From the NCBI RefSeq assembly GCF_003063315.1, contig NZ_NERV01000002.1, positions 682,001-746,000 on the forward strand: a DNA stretch of 64,000 nt, given 5' to 3'. A program made the position numbers and the translations under genes. This DNA is from Limnohabitans sp. T6-5. GTDB lineage: Bacteria; Pseudomonadota; Gammaproteobacteria; Burkholderiales; Burkholderiaceae_C. Position 1 is the first letter of the stretch. Each line of letters starts with the position of its first letter. The notes beneath the pieces were generated by a model. It did not search any database and was not told the DNA's origin. It saw nothing but the letters and a program-made list of their open reading frames with translations. Below are positions 16,351 to 24,291 of this stretch, piece by piece.

Positions 16351-17490
16351 ATGAACACGCACCGCCTCTGGGACATCTTCTGCACCGTCATCGACAACCA
16401 CGGTGACCTGGGCGTGTGCTGGCGCCTGACGCGGCAGTTGGCCGATGCGGGGCAATCGGTGCGCCTGTGGGTGGACGACGCTTCAGCCCTGAGCTGGATG
16501 GCCCCGGGCGTACAGCAAGGTGCTTTTGCCAATATCCAGGTGCTGCCCTGGGCCGATGCCAGCCATACCCCGTTATTGGCCAGCTTGCCCCCCGCCGATG
16601 TCTGGATCGAAGCCTTTGGCTGCCCCCTGCCCGAAGCCTTTGTCGCCCATTTTGTAGAACGTACCGCGACCACGCACGCACAGCCACCCGCCTGGGTCAA
16701 CCTCGAATACCTGAGCGCCGAAGACTGGGTGCCCCGCATGCACCGCCTGCCCTCGCCCGTGATGAGCGGCCCCGCCAAGGGCTGGACCAAACACTTTTTC
16801 TATCCCGGCTTCACCCCCGACACGGGCGGCCTGCTGCGCGAAGCTGGCTTGCTACAGCGCCAAGAGCGCTTTGTCAAAGATGGCCACCGCACCGCCTGGC
16901 GTCAGCAACACGCGCCTGCTCTGGCGCAAGATCTGGTGCCTGATGCCCTGCTGATCAGCCTGTTTTGTTACGAACCCGCAGGCTTGCGCCCACTGCTGGC
17001 GCAACTGACAGGCACACCTCACCACCTGCTCGTCACCCCCGGGCGTCCACTGGCGGCGGTGCAACAAGCGCTGCCCCGGCTGTCCGCACAACCGCGCTGG
17101 AGCGCCCTGCCCTACACCGACCAAAACGGCTTTGACGACATGCTCTGGGCCTGCGACCTGAATTTCGTGCGCGGCGAAGACTCCCTGGTGCGCGCCCTGT
17201 GGGCAGGCAAACCCTTCATCTGGCACATCTACCCGCAGAGCGACAACGCCCACCACGCCAAGCTCGAAGCCTTTCTGGACTGGCTGCAGGCGCCTGAAAG
17301 CCTGCGACAGTTTCATTGGGTATGGAATGGGATTGGGGGTGGGGAGCTGCCTGCATTGAATGCGCCAACATGGACGGAATGGCAAGCATGTGCAGTCGCT
17401 GCAAGGCAACGACTGCTGGAACAAGACGACTTGCTGAGCCAATTGATCACCCACACTGCACACACCTGCACAGCACCTTTGGATTGCTGA
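16351..17490 (+). CDS. earP: Elongation factor P arginine rhamnosyltransferase EarP
   Basis: A 379-residue GT-B glycosyltransferase that puts rhamnose from dTDP-rhamnose on Arg32 of EF-P, allowing it to relieve ribosome stalling at polyproline. Visible family hallmarks are [20 protein letters not shown] near residue 10 (with the conserved Asp) and [20 protein letters not shown], whose Arg and Glu contact the sugar nucleotide, followed by [10 protein letters not shown]. The start is the ATG at 16351; earlier frame space belongs to the uvrC side. The EF-P gene, normally next door, is not adjacent: a 94-bp repeat and a cassette follow instead. Confidence 0.95.
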   Translation: MNTHRLWDIFCTVIDNHGDLGVCWRLTRQLADAGQSVRLWVDDASALSWMAPGVQQGAFANIQVLPWADASHTPLLASLPPADVWIEAFGCPLPEAFVAHFVERTATTHAQPPAWVNLEYLSAEDWVPRMHRLPSPVMSGPAKGWTKHFFYPGFTPDTGGLLREAGLLQRQERFVKDGHRTAWRQQHAPALAQDLVPDALLISLFCYEPAGLRPLLAQLTGTPHHLLVTPGRPLAAVQQALPRLSAQPRWSALPYTDQNGFDDMLWACDLNFVRGEDSLVRALWAGKPFIWHIYPQSDNAHHAKLEAFLDWLQAPESLRQFHWVWNGIGGGELPALNAPTWTEWQACAVAARQRLLEQDDLLSQLITHTAHTCTAPLDC

Positions 17491-17575
17491 TCCCGGATCA
17501 AACCATCAGCCCCCCACAGCTCTCATCAGCGCGGAGATATCGACACACGGGTTTGCGCCGCGTTCCTCTGCCGAA

Positions 17576-17669
17576 CTGTCCCCAAAGCCCGTGCCCAAAC
17601 TTGTGGACAAGTGCAGGGATAAGCCGCGAAAGGCACGCCAGGCATGGGCTGACGAGGGATGCTTAAAAA
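17576..17669. repeat. 94-bp direct repeat, left copy
   Basis: Matches 19477-19570 at about 78 of 94 positions, gap-free, by hand alignment. It begins CTGTCCCCA and ends TGCTTAAAAA, with an invariant 23-base core containing TGGACAAGTGCAGGGATAAG. The left copy no longer forms the strong terminator hairpin seen in the right copy. The two copies bracket three small genes between earP and parC. Confidence 0.8.
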
Positions 17670-17716
17670 GCGGGCAAGCTGAGCGGCATACGCCGCCTCA
17701 CCCACCGTTGACGCAA

Positions 17717-18175
17717 ATGGCGGTGATACATTTGAATACTTTAAAAGTACAAATCACCATAAACACCGTCACCAACCCTCGCAACATCCTGACTACCGCA
17801 TGGGCGGGCATGCTGGCCGTTTTGCTGGCCATGCTGCTGATCGATCCGCTCCAGCACGCCATGGCCGGGCAATACGAAGCACTTACCCACACCCTGCAAC
17901 ACGACCCCGGCACCTTAGGCCTGCGCGTGCTGATCGGCATGCTGTGCGCGAATACGCTCATGCAAGTGGGCATCCAAATGTTTGGCGGCCCTGCTTGGCG
18001 CAGCTTTGTGCTGGTCATCACCGCGCTTTACGGCTTGTTCTTTCTGATCCACCAAGTGGTGCATGTGGCGGGCGGCGAAGCGCTGGGCCTGCACACCGTG
18101 CTGGATGTGACGCACCACCTGCTGGCGGTGGCGGGCGTGATGGCAGCGCACCAATGGCGCAAAGCTTTAGATTGA
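17717..18175 (+). CDS. Small membrane protein, unknown
   Basis: A 152-residue protein with about four hydrophobic segments (ILTTAWAGMLAVLLAMLLID, a mid segment LRVLIGMLCANTLMQVGIQM, FVLVITALYGLFFLIHQVVH and a C-terminal one). It is rich in His in the last third. I do not recognise a family. The start is uncertain; ATG 17717 is used, though no clear ribosome-binding site is present. A TACTTTAAAAGTA palindrome lies just after it, so a later start is possible. It is the first of three genes in the repeat-bracketed cassette. Confidence 0.6.
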   Translation: MAVIHLNTLKVQITINTVTNPRNILTTAWAGMLAVLLAMLLIDPLQHAMAGQYEALTHTLQHDPGTLGLRVLIGMLCANTLMQVGIQMFGGPAWRSFVLVITALYGLFFLIHQVVHVAGGEALGLHTVLDVTHHLLAVAGVMAAHQWRKALD

Positions 18176-18259
18176 CGGCACATTCATACACCTTGGCCCT
18201 TCCCGTGGAGTAGGCCCCTCAACGATTCAATCCGATACCCGCTTCATCAAGGAATAACA

Positions 18260-18841
18260 TTGACCACCCCATACACCGCCCCAGCCGTGATTTCATCCCT
18301 TTGGGCAGACACCCAAGCCGCAGGCTTCACGATGCCGTCTGACCCGCTGACCTGCACGCTGCTGCGCACGCTGGCAGCCAGCAAGCCGGGGGGCCAGTTT
18401 CTGGAGCTGGGCTCGGGCACGGGTTTGTCCACCGCTTGGCTGCTTGACGGAATGGACGCCCGCGCCACGCTGACCACCGTGGACAACGATGCCAGCCTGT
18501 TGGAAATACTCAACCGGCAGTTGGGACACGATTCGCGCCTGAAGGTGGTTTGTGCCGATGGCGATGAATTCCTGCAGCATGCACAAGGCCAGCAATATGA
18601 TTACGTCTTTGCCGACACCTGGTCTGGCAAGTACCGCCTGCTGGACGAAGCCCTGGCTCTGGTGAAGCCCGGCGGTTTGTATGTCATCGATGACATGCTG
18701 CCGCAGCCCAACTGGCCAGAGGGTCATGCCGACAAGGTCGAAACCCTGCTGCGCACCCTGCATGCATTGCCAGGTTGGCATGTGACCAAGATGGATTGGG
18801 CCAGTGGGGTGGTGGTGGCCGTAAAAATCCCATCAAGATGA
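18260..18841 (+). CDS. Class I SAM-dependent methyltransferase (O-methyltransferase-like)
   Basis: A 193-residue protein with the Rossmann methyltransferase motifs. Motif I is FLELGSGTGLSTAWLL near residue 47, an acidic strand end TTVDNDASLLEIL follows, then VCADGDEFL, YDYVFADTW and LVKPGGLYVIDDML. Similar to small-molecule O-methyltransferases. Substrate unknown. The start is a TTG at 18260, with AAGGAAT a few bases upstream; no ATG lies near. The stop overlaps the next start (ATGA). Second gene of the repeat-bracketed cassette. Confidence 0.75.
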   Translation: MTTPYTAPAVISSLWADTQAAGFTMPSDPLTCTLLRTLAASKPGGQFLELGSGTGLSTAWLLDGMDARATLTTVDNDASLLEILNRQLGHDSRLKVVCADGDEFLQHAQGQQYDYVFADTWSGKYRLLDEALALVKPGGLYVIDDMLPQPNWPEGHADKVETLLRTLHALPGWHVTKMDWASGVVVAVKIPSR

Positions 18842-19455
18842 GCACCACAATCTCTAGCGCATTTGGCTATGCGGGTGTCGTCGCCAACTTGATCTGGCCC
18901 ACCTTGACCCGCCGTTCACACCTGCTGATGGGTCAAGTCATCGCCTGCGGGCTCATGCTGACGCACTTCGCATTGCTCAACGCACATTCCGGTGCGTGGA
19001 TCATGGGCACTGCGGGTTTGCAAGCACTTCTGGCCATTCCGTTGGGACAAAGTCCTCGATTCAAAATTCTGTATTTACTGAGCTTGCCCTTGACACCCCT
19101 CATCTGTGCCTTGACCTGGCAAGGCCCTCAATCCATTTTTTCATCATTGGCATTGGCTTTAGTGTGCGTGGCCAACTTTCAGTTGTCACCACTTCGACAA
19201 AGGCTATGGCTCATCACAGCCATCTTCGCTTTGATCACGCACAACCTGCTCATCGCATCAACAGCAGCATTAGTCTCCAACACATTCGCTCTTGGCATCA
19301 GCACTTGGATGCTGAGCAAGATTTGGAGGTCACAGCCAGAAAAAATCAAAGTCTCGGCTGCTGTCAGACAGGCCAAACACGCCAGCCAAGACAAACTCAA
19401 CGCCGCATTGGACGCTGTTCCTGCACGGGCTCCCAATGCTCATGACGTGATCTGA
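18838..19455 (+). CDS. YgjV-like inner membrane protein
   Basis: A 205-residue protein with about five or six membrane segments in residues 5-165 and a basic cytoplasmic tail. It resembles the small YgjV (Imp) family in size and layout, with the opening FGYAGVVANLIWPTLTRRSH. The function of that family is unknown. The ATG overlaps the methyltransferase stop. The tail ends KLNAALDAVPARAPNAHDVI, a pattern nearly shared with the unrelated membrane protein at 23742-24020. Third gene of the cassette. Confidence 0.65.
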   Translation: MSTTISSAFGYAGVVANLIWPTLTRRSHLLMGQVIACGLMLTHFALLNAHSGAWIMGTAGLQALLAIPLGQSPRFKILYLLSLPLTPLICALTWQGPQSIFSSLALALVCVANFQLSPLRQRLWLITAIFALITHNLLIASTAALVSNTFALGISTWMLSKIWRSQPEKIKVSAAVRQAKHASQDKLNAALDAVPARAPNAHDVI

Positions 19456-19476
19456 ACGACGAATCACACACCTGAG

Positions 19477-19570
19477 CTGTCCCCACAGACCGTGCCCAAA
19501 GGTGTGGACAAGTGCAGGGATAAGCCCCAAAAACAACGCCCCGCTTGGGCTGGCGGGGCGTGCTTAAAAA
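19477..19570. repeat. 94-bp direct repeat, right copy
   Basis: Partner of 17576-17669. This copy lies just after the parC stop and contains a terminator for parC on the minus strand. Both copies carry the TGGACAAGTGCAGGGATAAG core, which looks somewhat like spaced DnaA-box or TTATCC elements, though no perfect DnaA box is present. Confidence 0.8.
19526..19560 (-). terminator. Rho-independent terminator of parC
   Basis: CGCCCCGC pairs with GCGGGGCG around an 8-base loop, followed on the minus strand by TTGTTTTTGG. It lies 41 bases after the parC stop codon, inside the right copy of the 94-bp repeat. Confidence 0.75.
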
Positions 19571-19600
19571 ATGTGCAGCAAGGGGCTCTACTTCAAACCC

Positions 19601-21973
19601 TCACTCCACCCGCGTCACCCGATTGGGTTTGAAGCCCAGATCGGCCACTTTGCCTTTTTTGGCGCGGGCGGTTTTGGCATTGTTCAGGCTGCGGATTTCA
19701 AGCGTTTCTTCGCGCTCTTTGCCGCCCCGGCCGATGCCTTCGATCTTCACGCTGCGGGTGTAAGCCGCAGCACCGGCCAAGGTGTCTTTAGCTTCAAGGT
19801 CAATGAGCATCAGGCCCCGGCCGCCTTTCTCCATGGTCTTGAGTTCGCTGATCTCAAAGGTCAGCACGCGACCGCCGGTGCTGGCGCAGCAGACGCTGGT
19901 GGCTGCGAGCATAGGCTGCTTGTCGGCGGGCACGGTGGCGCTGGAGCCGCTCACATGGCTGGGGGCGCAGACGGTTTCGCCGTCGCCCAGGCTGATGAAA
20001 GCCTTGCCCGCTTTGTTGCGCGAGATCATGTTCTCGACCGAGGCCATGAAACCGTAGCCGCCCGAGCCGCTGAGCAGCAGCGTGGCGTTGGCCGGGCCAG
20101 CAAAGTAATGGGCAATTTGCGTGGTGGCTTCCAGCTCGATCAACGTGGTCACCGGTTGGCCGTCACCGCGTGCGCCGGGCAAGGTGGCCACCGGCACGCT
20201 GTAAATTCTTCCGTTGCTGCCAAAGATCAGCAGCGTGTCCACCGTGCGGCATTCAAAGGTGCCATACAGGCCGTCGCCGGCCTTGAAAGCGAAGCTGGTG
20301 GCATCGTGGCCATGGCCGGTGCGGGCACGCACCCAGCCTTTTTCCGACACGACCACCGTCACGGGTTCGTCTACCACCTTGACTTCGGCGATGGCTTTTT
20401 TCTCTTCCTGGATCAGCGTGCGGCGCGGGTCGGCAAAGGTCTTGGCATCGGCCTCGATCTCTTTGACCATCAGGCGGCGCAGTGCGGCGGGGCTGCCCAG
20501 AATCTCTTCGAGTTTGCCCTGCTCACCTCGCAGTTCGCTCAGTTCTTGCTCGATTTTGATGGCTTCAAGACGGGCCAGTTGGCGCAGGCGAATCTCAAGA
20601 ATGTCTTCAGCCTGACGGTCGCTGAGCTTGAAGGCTTCGATCAGCGCGGGCTTGGGCTCATCGCTGTGGCGAATGATGCGGATCACCTCGTCGATGTTGA
20701 GCAAGACCAGCTGACGGCCTTCCAGAATGTGGATGCGGTCCAGCACTTTGTTCAGGCGGTGCTGGCTGCGGCGGGTGATGGTGGTCTGGCGGAAGCTGAT
20801 CCACTCCACCAGCATCTGGCGCAGCGATTTTTGAATCGGCTTGCCGTCGATGCCCACGGACGTCATGTTGATTGGGGCCGAAGTTTCCAGGCTGGTGTGC
20901 GCCAGCAAGGCGGTGATGAGTTCTTGCTGTTCGATGCGGCTGGTTTTAGGCTCGAACACCAGGCGGACAGCGGCGTCTTTGCTCGATTCGTCGCGCACCA
21001 CGTCGAGCACGGCCAGCATGCTGGCTTTGAGCTGCATCTGGTCGGTGCTGAGCGCTTTTTTACCGGCTTTGACTTTGGGGTTGGTGAGCTCTTCGATCTC
21101 TTCGAGCACGCGCTGCGAGCTGACGCCTTGCGGCAACTCGGTCACCACCAGTTGCCATTGGCCCCGGGCAAGTTCTTCGATCTTCCAGCGGGCACGCACC
21201 TTGAGGCTGCCGCGCCCGGTGCGGTAAGCATCGGCGATGTCGCTGGCCGGACTGATGATCTGGCCGCCGCCGGGGTAGTCGGGGCCGGGGATGATGGCCA
21301 GCAGTTCGCTGTCGCTCAGCTTGTCGTTTTTGATCAAGGCCACGCAGGCGTCGGCCACTTCGCGCAGGTTGTGGCTGGGGATTTCGGTGGCCAGGCCCAC
21401 GGCGATGCCGCTGGCGCCGTTGAGCAAGCTGAAGGGCAAGCGTGCGGGCAGCTGGCGCGGCTCTTCGGTGGAGCCGTCGTAGTTGGGGATGAAGTCCACC
21501 GTGCCCATGTCGATCTCGTCGAGCAGCAAGCTGGTGATGCGCGACAAGCGCGCCTCGGTGTAGCGCATGGCGGCAGCGCCGTCGCCGTCACGCGAGCCAA
21601 AGTTGCCTTGACCGTCGATCAGCGGGTAGCGCTGCGAAAAGTCTTGCGCCATGCGCACCAGCGCGTCGTACGCCGCCGTGTCACCGTGCGGGTGGTAGCG
21701 GCCGAGCACATCGCCCACCACGCGGGCGCTTTTGACCGGCTTGGCGGCGGTGTTGTTGTTCGGGCCGCTGTACGACAAACCCATGCGGTCCATCGAATAC
21801 AAAATGCGCCGCTGCACCGGCTTTTGGCCGTCGCACACATCGGGCAAGGCGCGGCCTTTGACAACGGACAGCGCGTATTCCAGGTAGGCACGCTGGGCGT
21901 AGGCGCCCAGGTGGTCGCCCATGTTGGGGTTTTCAGGGGCAGAGACAGGATCAGGGGTCAGCAGGTCAGTCAT
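19601..21973 (-). CDS. parC: DNA topoisomerase IV subunit A
   Basis: A 790-residue type IIA topoisomerase subunit that cuts and rejoins DNA to unlink daughter chromosomes. The N-terminal winged-helix tower region carries [20 protein letters not shown], the [14 protein letters not shown] loop and the active-site tyrosine in AAMRYTE (about Y138). The C-terminal domain has degenerate blades rather than the repeated GyrA box, as expected for ParC. The ATG overlaps the stop of the upstream RhuM-Fic gene (ATGA), so translation is likely coupled. parE is on the same strand but 9.5 kb away. Confidence 0.95.
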   Translation of the reverse strand: MTDLLTPDPVSAPENPNMGDHLGAYAQRAYLEYALSVVKGRALPDVCDGQKPVQRRILYSMDRMGLSYSGPNNNTAAKPVKSARVVGDVLGRYHPHGDTAAYDALVRMAQDFSQRYPLIDGQGNFGSRDGDGAAAMRYTEARLSRITSLLLDEIDMGTVDFIPNYDGSTEEPRQLPARLPFSLLNGASGIAVGLATEIPSHNLREVADACVALIKNDKLSDSELLAIIPGPDYPGGGQIISPASDIADAYRTGRGSLKVRARWKIEELARGQWQLVVTELPQGVSSQRVLEEIEELTNPKVKAGKKALSTDQMQLKASMLAVLDVVRDESSKDAAVRLVFEPKTSRIEQQELITALLAHTSLETSAPINMTSVGIDGKPIQKSLRQMLVEWISFRQTTITRRSQHRLNKVLDRIHILEGRQLVLLNIDEVIRIIRHSDEPKPALIEAFKLSDRQAEDILEIRLRQLARLEAIKIEQELSELRGEQGKLEEILGSPAALRRLMVKEIEADAKTFADPRRTLIQEEKKAIAEVKVVDEPVTVVVSEKGWVRARTGHGHDATSFAFKAGDGLYGTFECRTVDTLLIFGSNGRIYSVPVATLPGARGDGQPVTTLIELEATTQIAHYFAGPANATLLLSGSGGYGFMASVENMISRNKAGKAFISLGDGETVCAPSHVSGSSATVPADKQPMLAATSVCCASTGGRVLTFEISELKTMEKGGRGLMLIDLEAKDTLAGAAAYTRSVKIEGIGRGGKEREETLEIRSLNNAKTARAKKGKVADLGFKPNRVTRVE

Positions 21974-23001
21974 TGGGGTTCGGGTTCAGGTTTTGCAAAA
22001 GTGGAAAAAGTGGAGGTAGGGCCTGAGGCCAACATGTTCATCACCAAGCGTATCAGCGTGTCTTTGTGCGCCGGGTCAGACTCGGCCACCAGCAGCGCTA
22101 GCGCTGCCAGGCCAATGTCGTTGATCACCGGCACGCCCACCGCGTCAAATAAACGGCCATTGCGGTGCAAAAAGTCAACGAACAGAAAAGCCCCGCTGCG
22201 CTTGTTTCCGTCGGCAAACGGATGATTCTTGATGACGAAATACAAAAGGTGCGCGGCTTTGGATTCGACACTCGGGTAAGCAGGTTCGCCAAACACAGAT
22301 TGGTCGAGGTTGCCCAGCAACGCCGCCAACCCATCTCCACGCTCTTTGGCAAACAAGTCGGTCGCCTCGCCTTTTTGCAGCAAATCGCGCTTGAGCTGCG
22401 CCAGCGACTGCCGAGCCTCTTGCACGATGGGCAGCCGCCCGCCGCTTTGCTGCGGCGGCTCGGTCAGCAGGCCTTCGTCGTAGCGTTGCAGCAGCAAAAA
22501 GGTGTGGGCGTAGCGCGAAACAATGTCCACCAAACCCCGGCCCGTGTCGGCCAGCAACTCGGGCGATAGCGCGGCTTTTTTGACCAGAAGCAAGGCGGCC
22601 TCAAGTTCGCGGGCGTTGGCCTCAAAACGCTGGCGGTTCAGGGTATAGCCCTGCGTGAGGTGCTGCCGCAGGATTTGGGTGGCCCATTGGCGAAAGCCCA
22701 CAGCACGCTTGGAATTGACCCGATACCCGACAGAAATGATCGCATCCAGGTTGTAGTGCTTGATGCTGCGCTTGACCTGCCGTTTGCCTTCGGTTTGAAC
22801 TGCTAAGAAATCCTTAGCAGTTGCCGCCTCGGCCAATTCACCTTCTTTGAAGATGTTCTTCAAGTGCATCAACACGTTTTCTGGGCTAGTGTCGAAAACC
22901 TCAGCCATCTGGCGCTGTGACAGCCAAACGGTCTCATGGGTTTTGTCCAGCCGCACTTCGACGGTGCCGCTCTCAGATTGGTAAATGGTGATGTCACTCA
23001 T
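21970..23001 (-). CDS. RhuM-Fic domain protein
   Basis: A 343-residue fusion. Residues 1-120 match the RhuM family ([53 protein letters not shown]). Residues 215-343 match the Fic/Doc fold with [15 protein letters not shown] at about 260. The loop has Lys where AMPylating Fic proteins have the second Gly of GNGR; Doc kinases also have Lys there. The ATG at 23001 is used; a GTG at 23019 would overlap the toxin stop. No clear inhibitory S/TxxxE/DG helix was spotted. The stop overlaps the parC start. Confidence 0.85.
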   Translation of the reverse strand: MSDITIYQSESGTVEVRLDKTHETVWLSQRQMAEVFDTSPENVLMHLKNIFKEGELAEAATAKDFLAVQTEGKRQVKRSIKHYNLDAIISVGYRVNSKRAVGFRQWATQILRQHLTQGYTLNRQRFEANARELEAALLLVKKAALSPELLADTGRGLVDIVSRYAHTFLLLQRYDEGLLTEPPQQSGGRLPIVQEARQSLAQLKRDLLQKGEATDLFAKERGDGLAALLGNLDQSVFGEPAYPSVESKAAHLLYFVIKNHPFADGNKRSGAFLFVDFLHRNGRLFDAVGVPVINDIGLAALALLVAESDPAHKDTLIRLVMNMLASGPTSTFSTFAKPEPEPQ

Positions 23002-23015
23002 GGCGGTGCTCGCTT

Positions 23016-23378
23016 TCACTCAATGGCCAATGCAGGCTTAACCGGGGCAGGTTCAAACATGTCTTGCAGGGTCTTCAGGGTGCGCGTCAAAGTGCTCGCT
23101 TGCACCGCACCCACCCGCTGAATCAGCCGCTGTTTGTCCAGTGTGCGAATTTGGTCCAGCAAGATCAGGCCTTGTTTGCCTTGAAATGTGAGCGGTATTC
23201 TGAAAACCGCTGAGCGCGAACCCGTGGTCATGGGGGCCACGCTCACGGTGCGCAGGTGTTGGTGCATTTCGTTGGGCGAAATCACCACACAAGGCCATGT
23301 TTTTTGAATCTCGCTGCCCACGGTCGGGTCGAGCGCGGCCAGCCAAATGTCCCCGGTTTGCAATAGGGGGCTCACCAC
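23016..23378 (-). CDS. MazF/PemK-family mRNA interferase toxin
   Basis: A 120-residue endoribonuclease-like toxin. It has the MazF N-terminal pattern GDIWLAALDPTVGSEIQKT, a WPCVVISPNEM strand, the VAPMTT strand with TTGSR, and LDQIRTLDKQRLI near residue 80. MazF toxins cut mRNA at short sequence motifs. Its start overlaps the end of the antitoxin gene by 7 bases, the usual toxin-antitoxin layout. The C-terminus is 10 residues longer than in compact MazF. Confidence 0.87.
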   Translation of the reverse strand: MVSPLLQTGDIWLAALDPTVGSEIQKTWPCVVISPNEMHQHLRTVSVAPMTTGSRSAVFRIPLTFQGKQGLILLDQIRTLDKQRLIQRVGAVQASTLTRTLKTLQDMFEPAPVKPALAIE

Positions 23379-23620
23379 TGCAAAGCCTCATCGCCCTCAT
23401 TGGCCAAGGCGGGCCAAACCAAAGCATCGTCCGCTTGCGCGGTAATGCGTTGCGCATCTTCGGCCCAACCGGCTCGGGGATGGGTTTTGATGGGGCGAAT
23501 TTCTATCACGCCCTTATTCAAGACCAGCTCAGCCACATCGGTCAAACCGGTTTCGAGAAGAATGGGTTTGGGAATCAAAATGCCGTGCGAATTGCCCATT
23601 TTGCGAATAGAAACTTGCAT
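23372..23620 (-). CDS. MazE/AbrB-type antitoxin
   Basis: An 82-residue protein with an N-terminal swapped-hairpin SpoVT-AbrB domain (KMGNSHGILIPKPILLETGL, then LNKGVIEIRPI), which binds DNA and represses its own operon. A disordered C-terminal tail (GWAEDAQRITAQADDAL) would wrap the toxin. Good ribosome-binding site (GAGGAG) 7 bases upstream. It precedes and overlaps the toxin gene. Confidence 0.85.
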   Translation of the reverse strand: MQVSIRKMGNSHGILIPKPILLETGLTDVAELVLNKGVIEIRPIKTHPRAGWAEDAQRITAQADDALVWPALANEGDEALQW

Positions 23621-23637
23621 TAAGACTCCTCAAAAAA

Positions 23638-23656
23638 GTTAGCACAATGTTAGCAC
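23638..23656 (-). promoter_or_regulatory. Candidate antitoxin operator (direct repeat)
   Basis: GTGCTAAC occurs twice on the minus strand with an 11-base step, one helical turn, 18-36 bases upstream of the antitoxin start codon. This is the position expected for autoregulation. No experimental basis. Confidence 0.4.
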
Positions 23657-23741
23657 GAACTGCGTTTATTCAAAGCCAAGTAGCGCCCTGAAAGGGCTTG
23701 GTGAGGAACGCCCCACCACCGCAACCAATGACCGCATGGAC

Positions 23742-24020
23742 TCAAAGGCGGTCGAAGTCTTGCGGCTTTTGTGCTGGCACGGCCTCCAGCGCCGCCTGAA
23801 ACTTGCTGGCGCTACCCCGTTCAGCGCGTTCGCGCAGATAGCTCTCGGTGGCCAGGGCAGACACCTTTTCAGCCACCGCACTGGCGATGAACCGCCCCGT
23901 GGCCTGCACGGCACGCACCAGCACCAGCCAGCCGCCTTTGACCAACGCATAGACAAGCGCCACGCCCACAAAAAGGACGAGCAAACTGCCCAAACCTTGA
24001 AGCACTTCGAGGAAGGTCAT
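23742..24020 (-). CDS. Small single-pass membrane protein, unknown
   Basis: A 92-residue protein with one or two hydrophobic segments at residues 5-45 (LGSLLVLFVGVALVYALVKG) and a soluble tail. The tail ends KFQAALEAVPAQKPQDFDRL, resembling the tail of the YgjV-like protein at 18838. No known family. Its ATG overlaps the stop of the DUF1016-like fragment, so the two may be cotranscribed. Confidence 0.55.
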   Translation of the reverse strand: MTFLEVLQGLGSLLVLFVGVALVYALVKGGWLVLVRAVQATGRFIASAVAEKVSALATESYLRERAERGSASKFQAALEAVPAQKPQDFDRL

Positions 24021-24175
24021 GGATGCCGCAGCATCGGCCCATGCAGTGCGGTGATCTCCGCATTCACCCGCGCCGCCACGCGCGTGCAGGCGGAAACGAT
24101 CAGGCTGCGGATGTCTTGCAGCAAGGGCGGCTGGGTGGTGGTGGATGCGTCAGAGCGCGTGGGGCTGCGGGTCAT
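24017..24175 (-). pseudogene. N-terminal fragment resembling DUF1016/YhcG
   Basis: A 52-codon frame opening with MTRSPTRSDAST and then LLQDIRSLIVSACTRVAARV, which resembles the N-terminus of DUF1016 (YhcG) PD-(D/E)XK proteins. Those proteins are several hundred residues long; here the frame stops before the conserved YWQIG segment. A deletion or recombination seems likely. The stop overlaps the next gene's ATG (ATGA). A 17-codon frame (24172-24225) overlaps its start in the same way, but I cannot support it as a gene. Confidence 0.45.
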
Positions 24176-24291
24176 GGGCGGGCCACTTTATTAAGGGCTT
24201 TTGCAATAGCTTGTTTGGTTGCCATGAAAGAAAAAGGCAAGACTTGACTCCGTTACAAAATCTGGACGGCAGTCCAGTGCGCCCCGACTAT

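Noticed and set aside
14307..16790. 827-codon version of uvrC
   Set aside because: The upstream 184 codons lie over earP in antisense and have no homology; the ATG at 16238 gives a normal UvrC.
19571..22225. 884-codon frame on the plus strand
   Set aside because: It is antisense to parC and the Fic gene, with no recognisable domain; caused by GC-rich third positions.
24172..24225. 17-codon frame before the DUF1016 fragment
   Set aside because: Too short and without a ribosome-binding site; the ATGA overlap alone is not enough.
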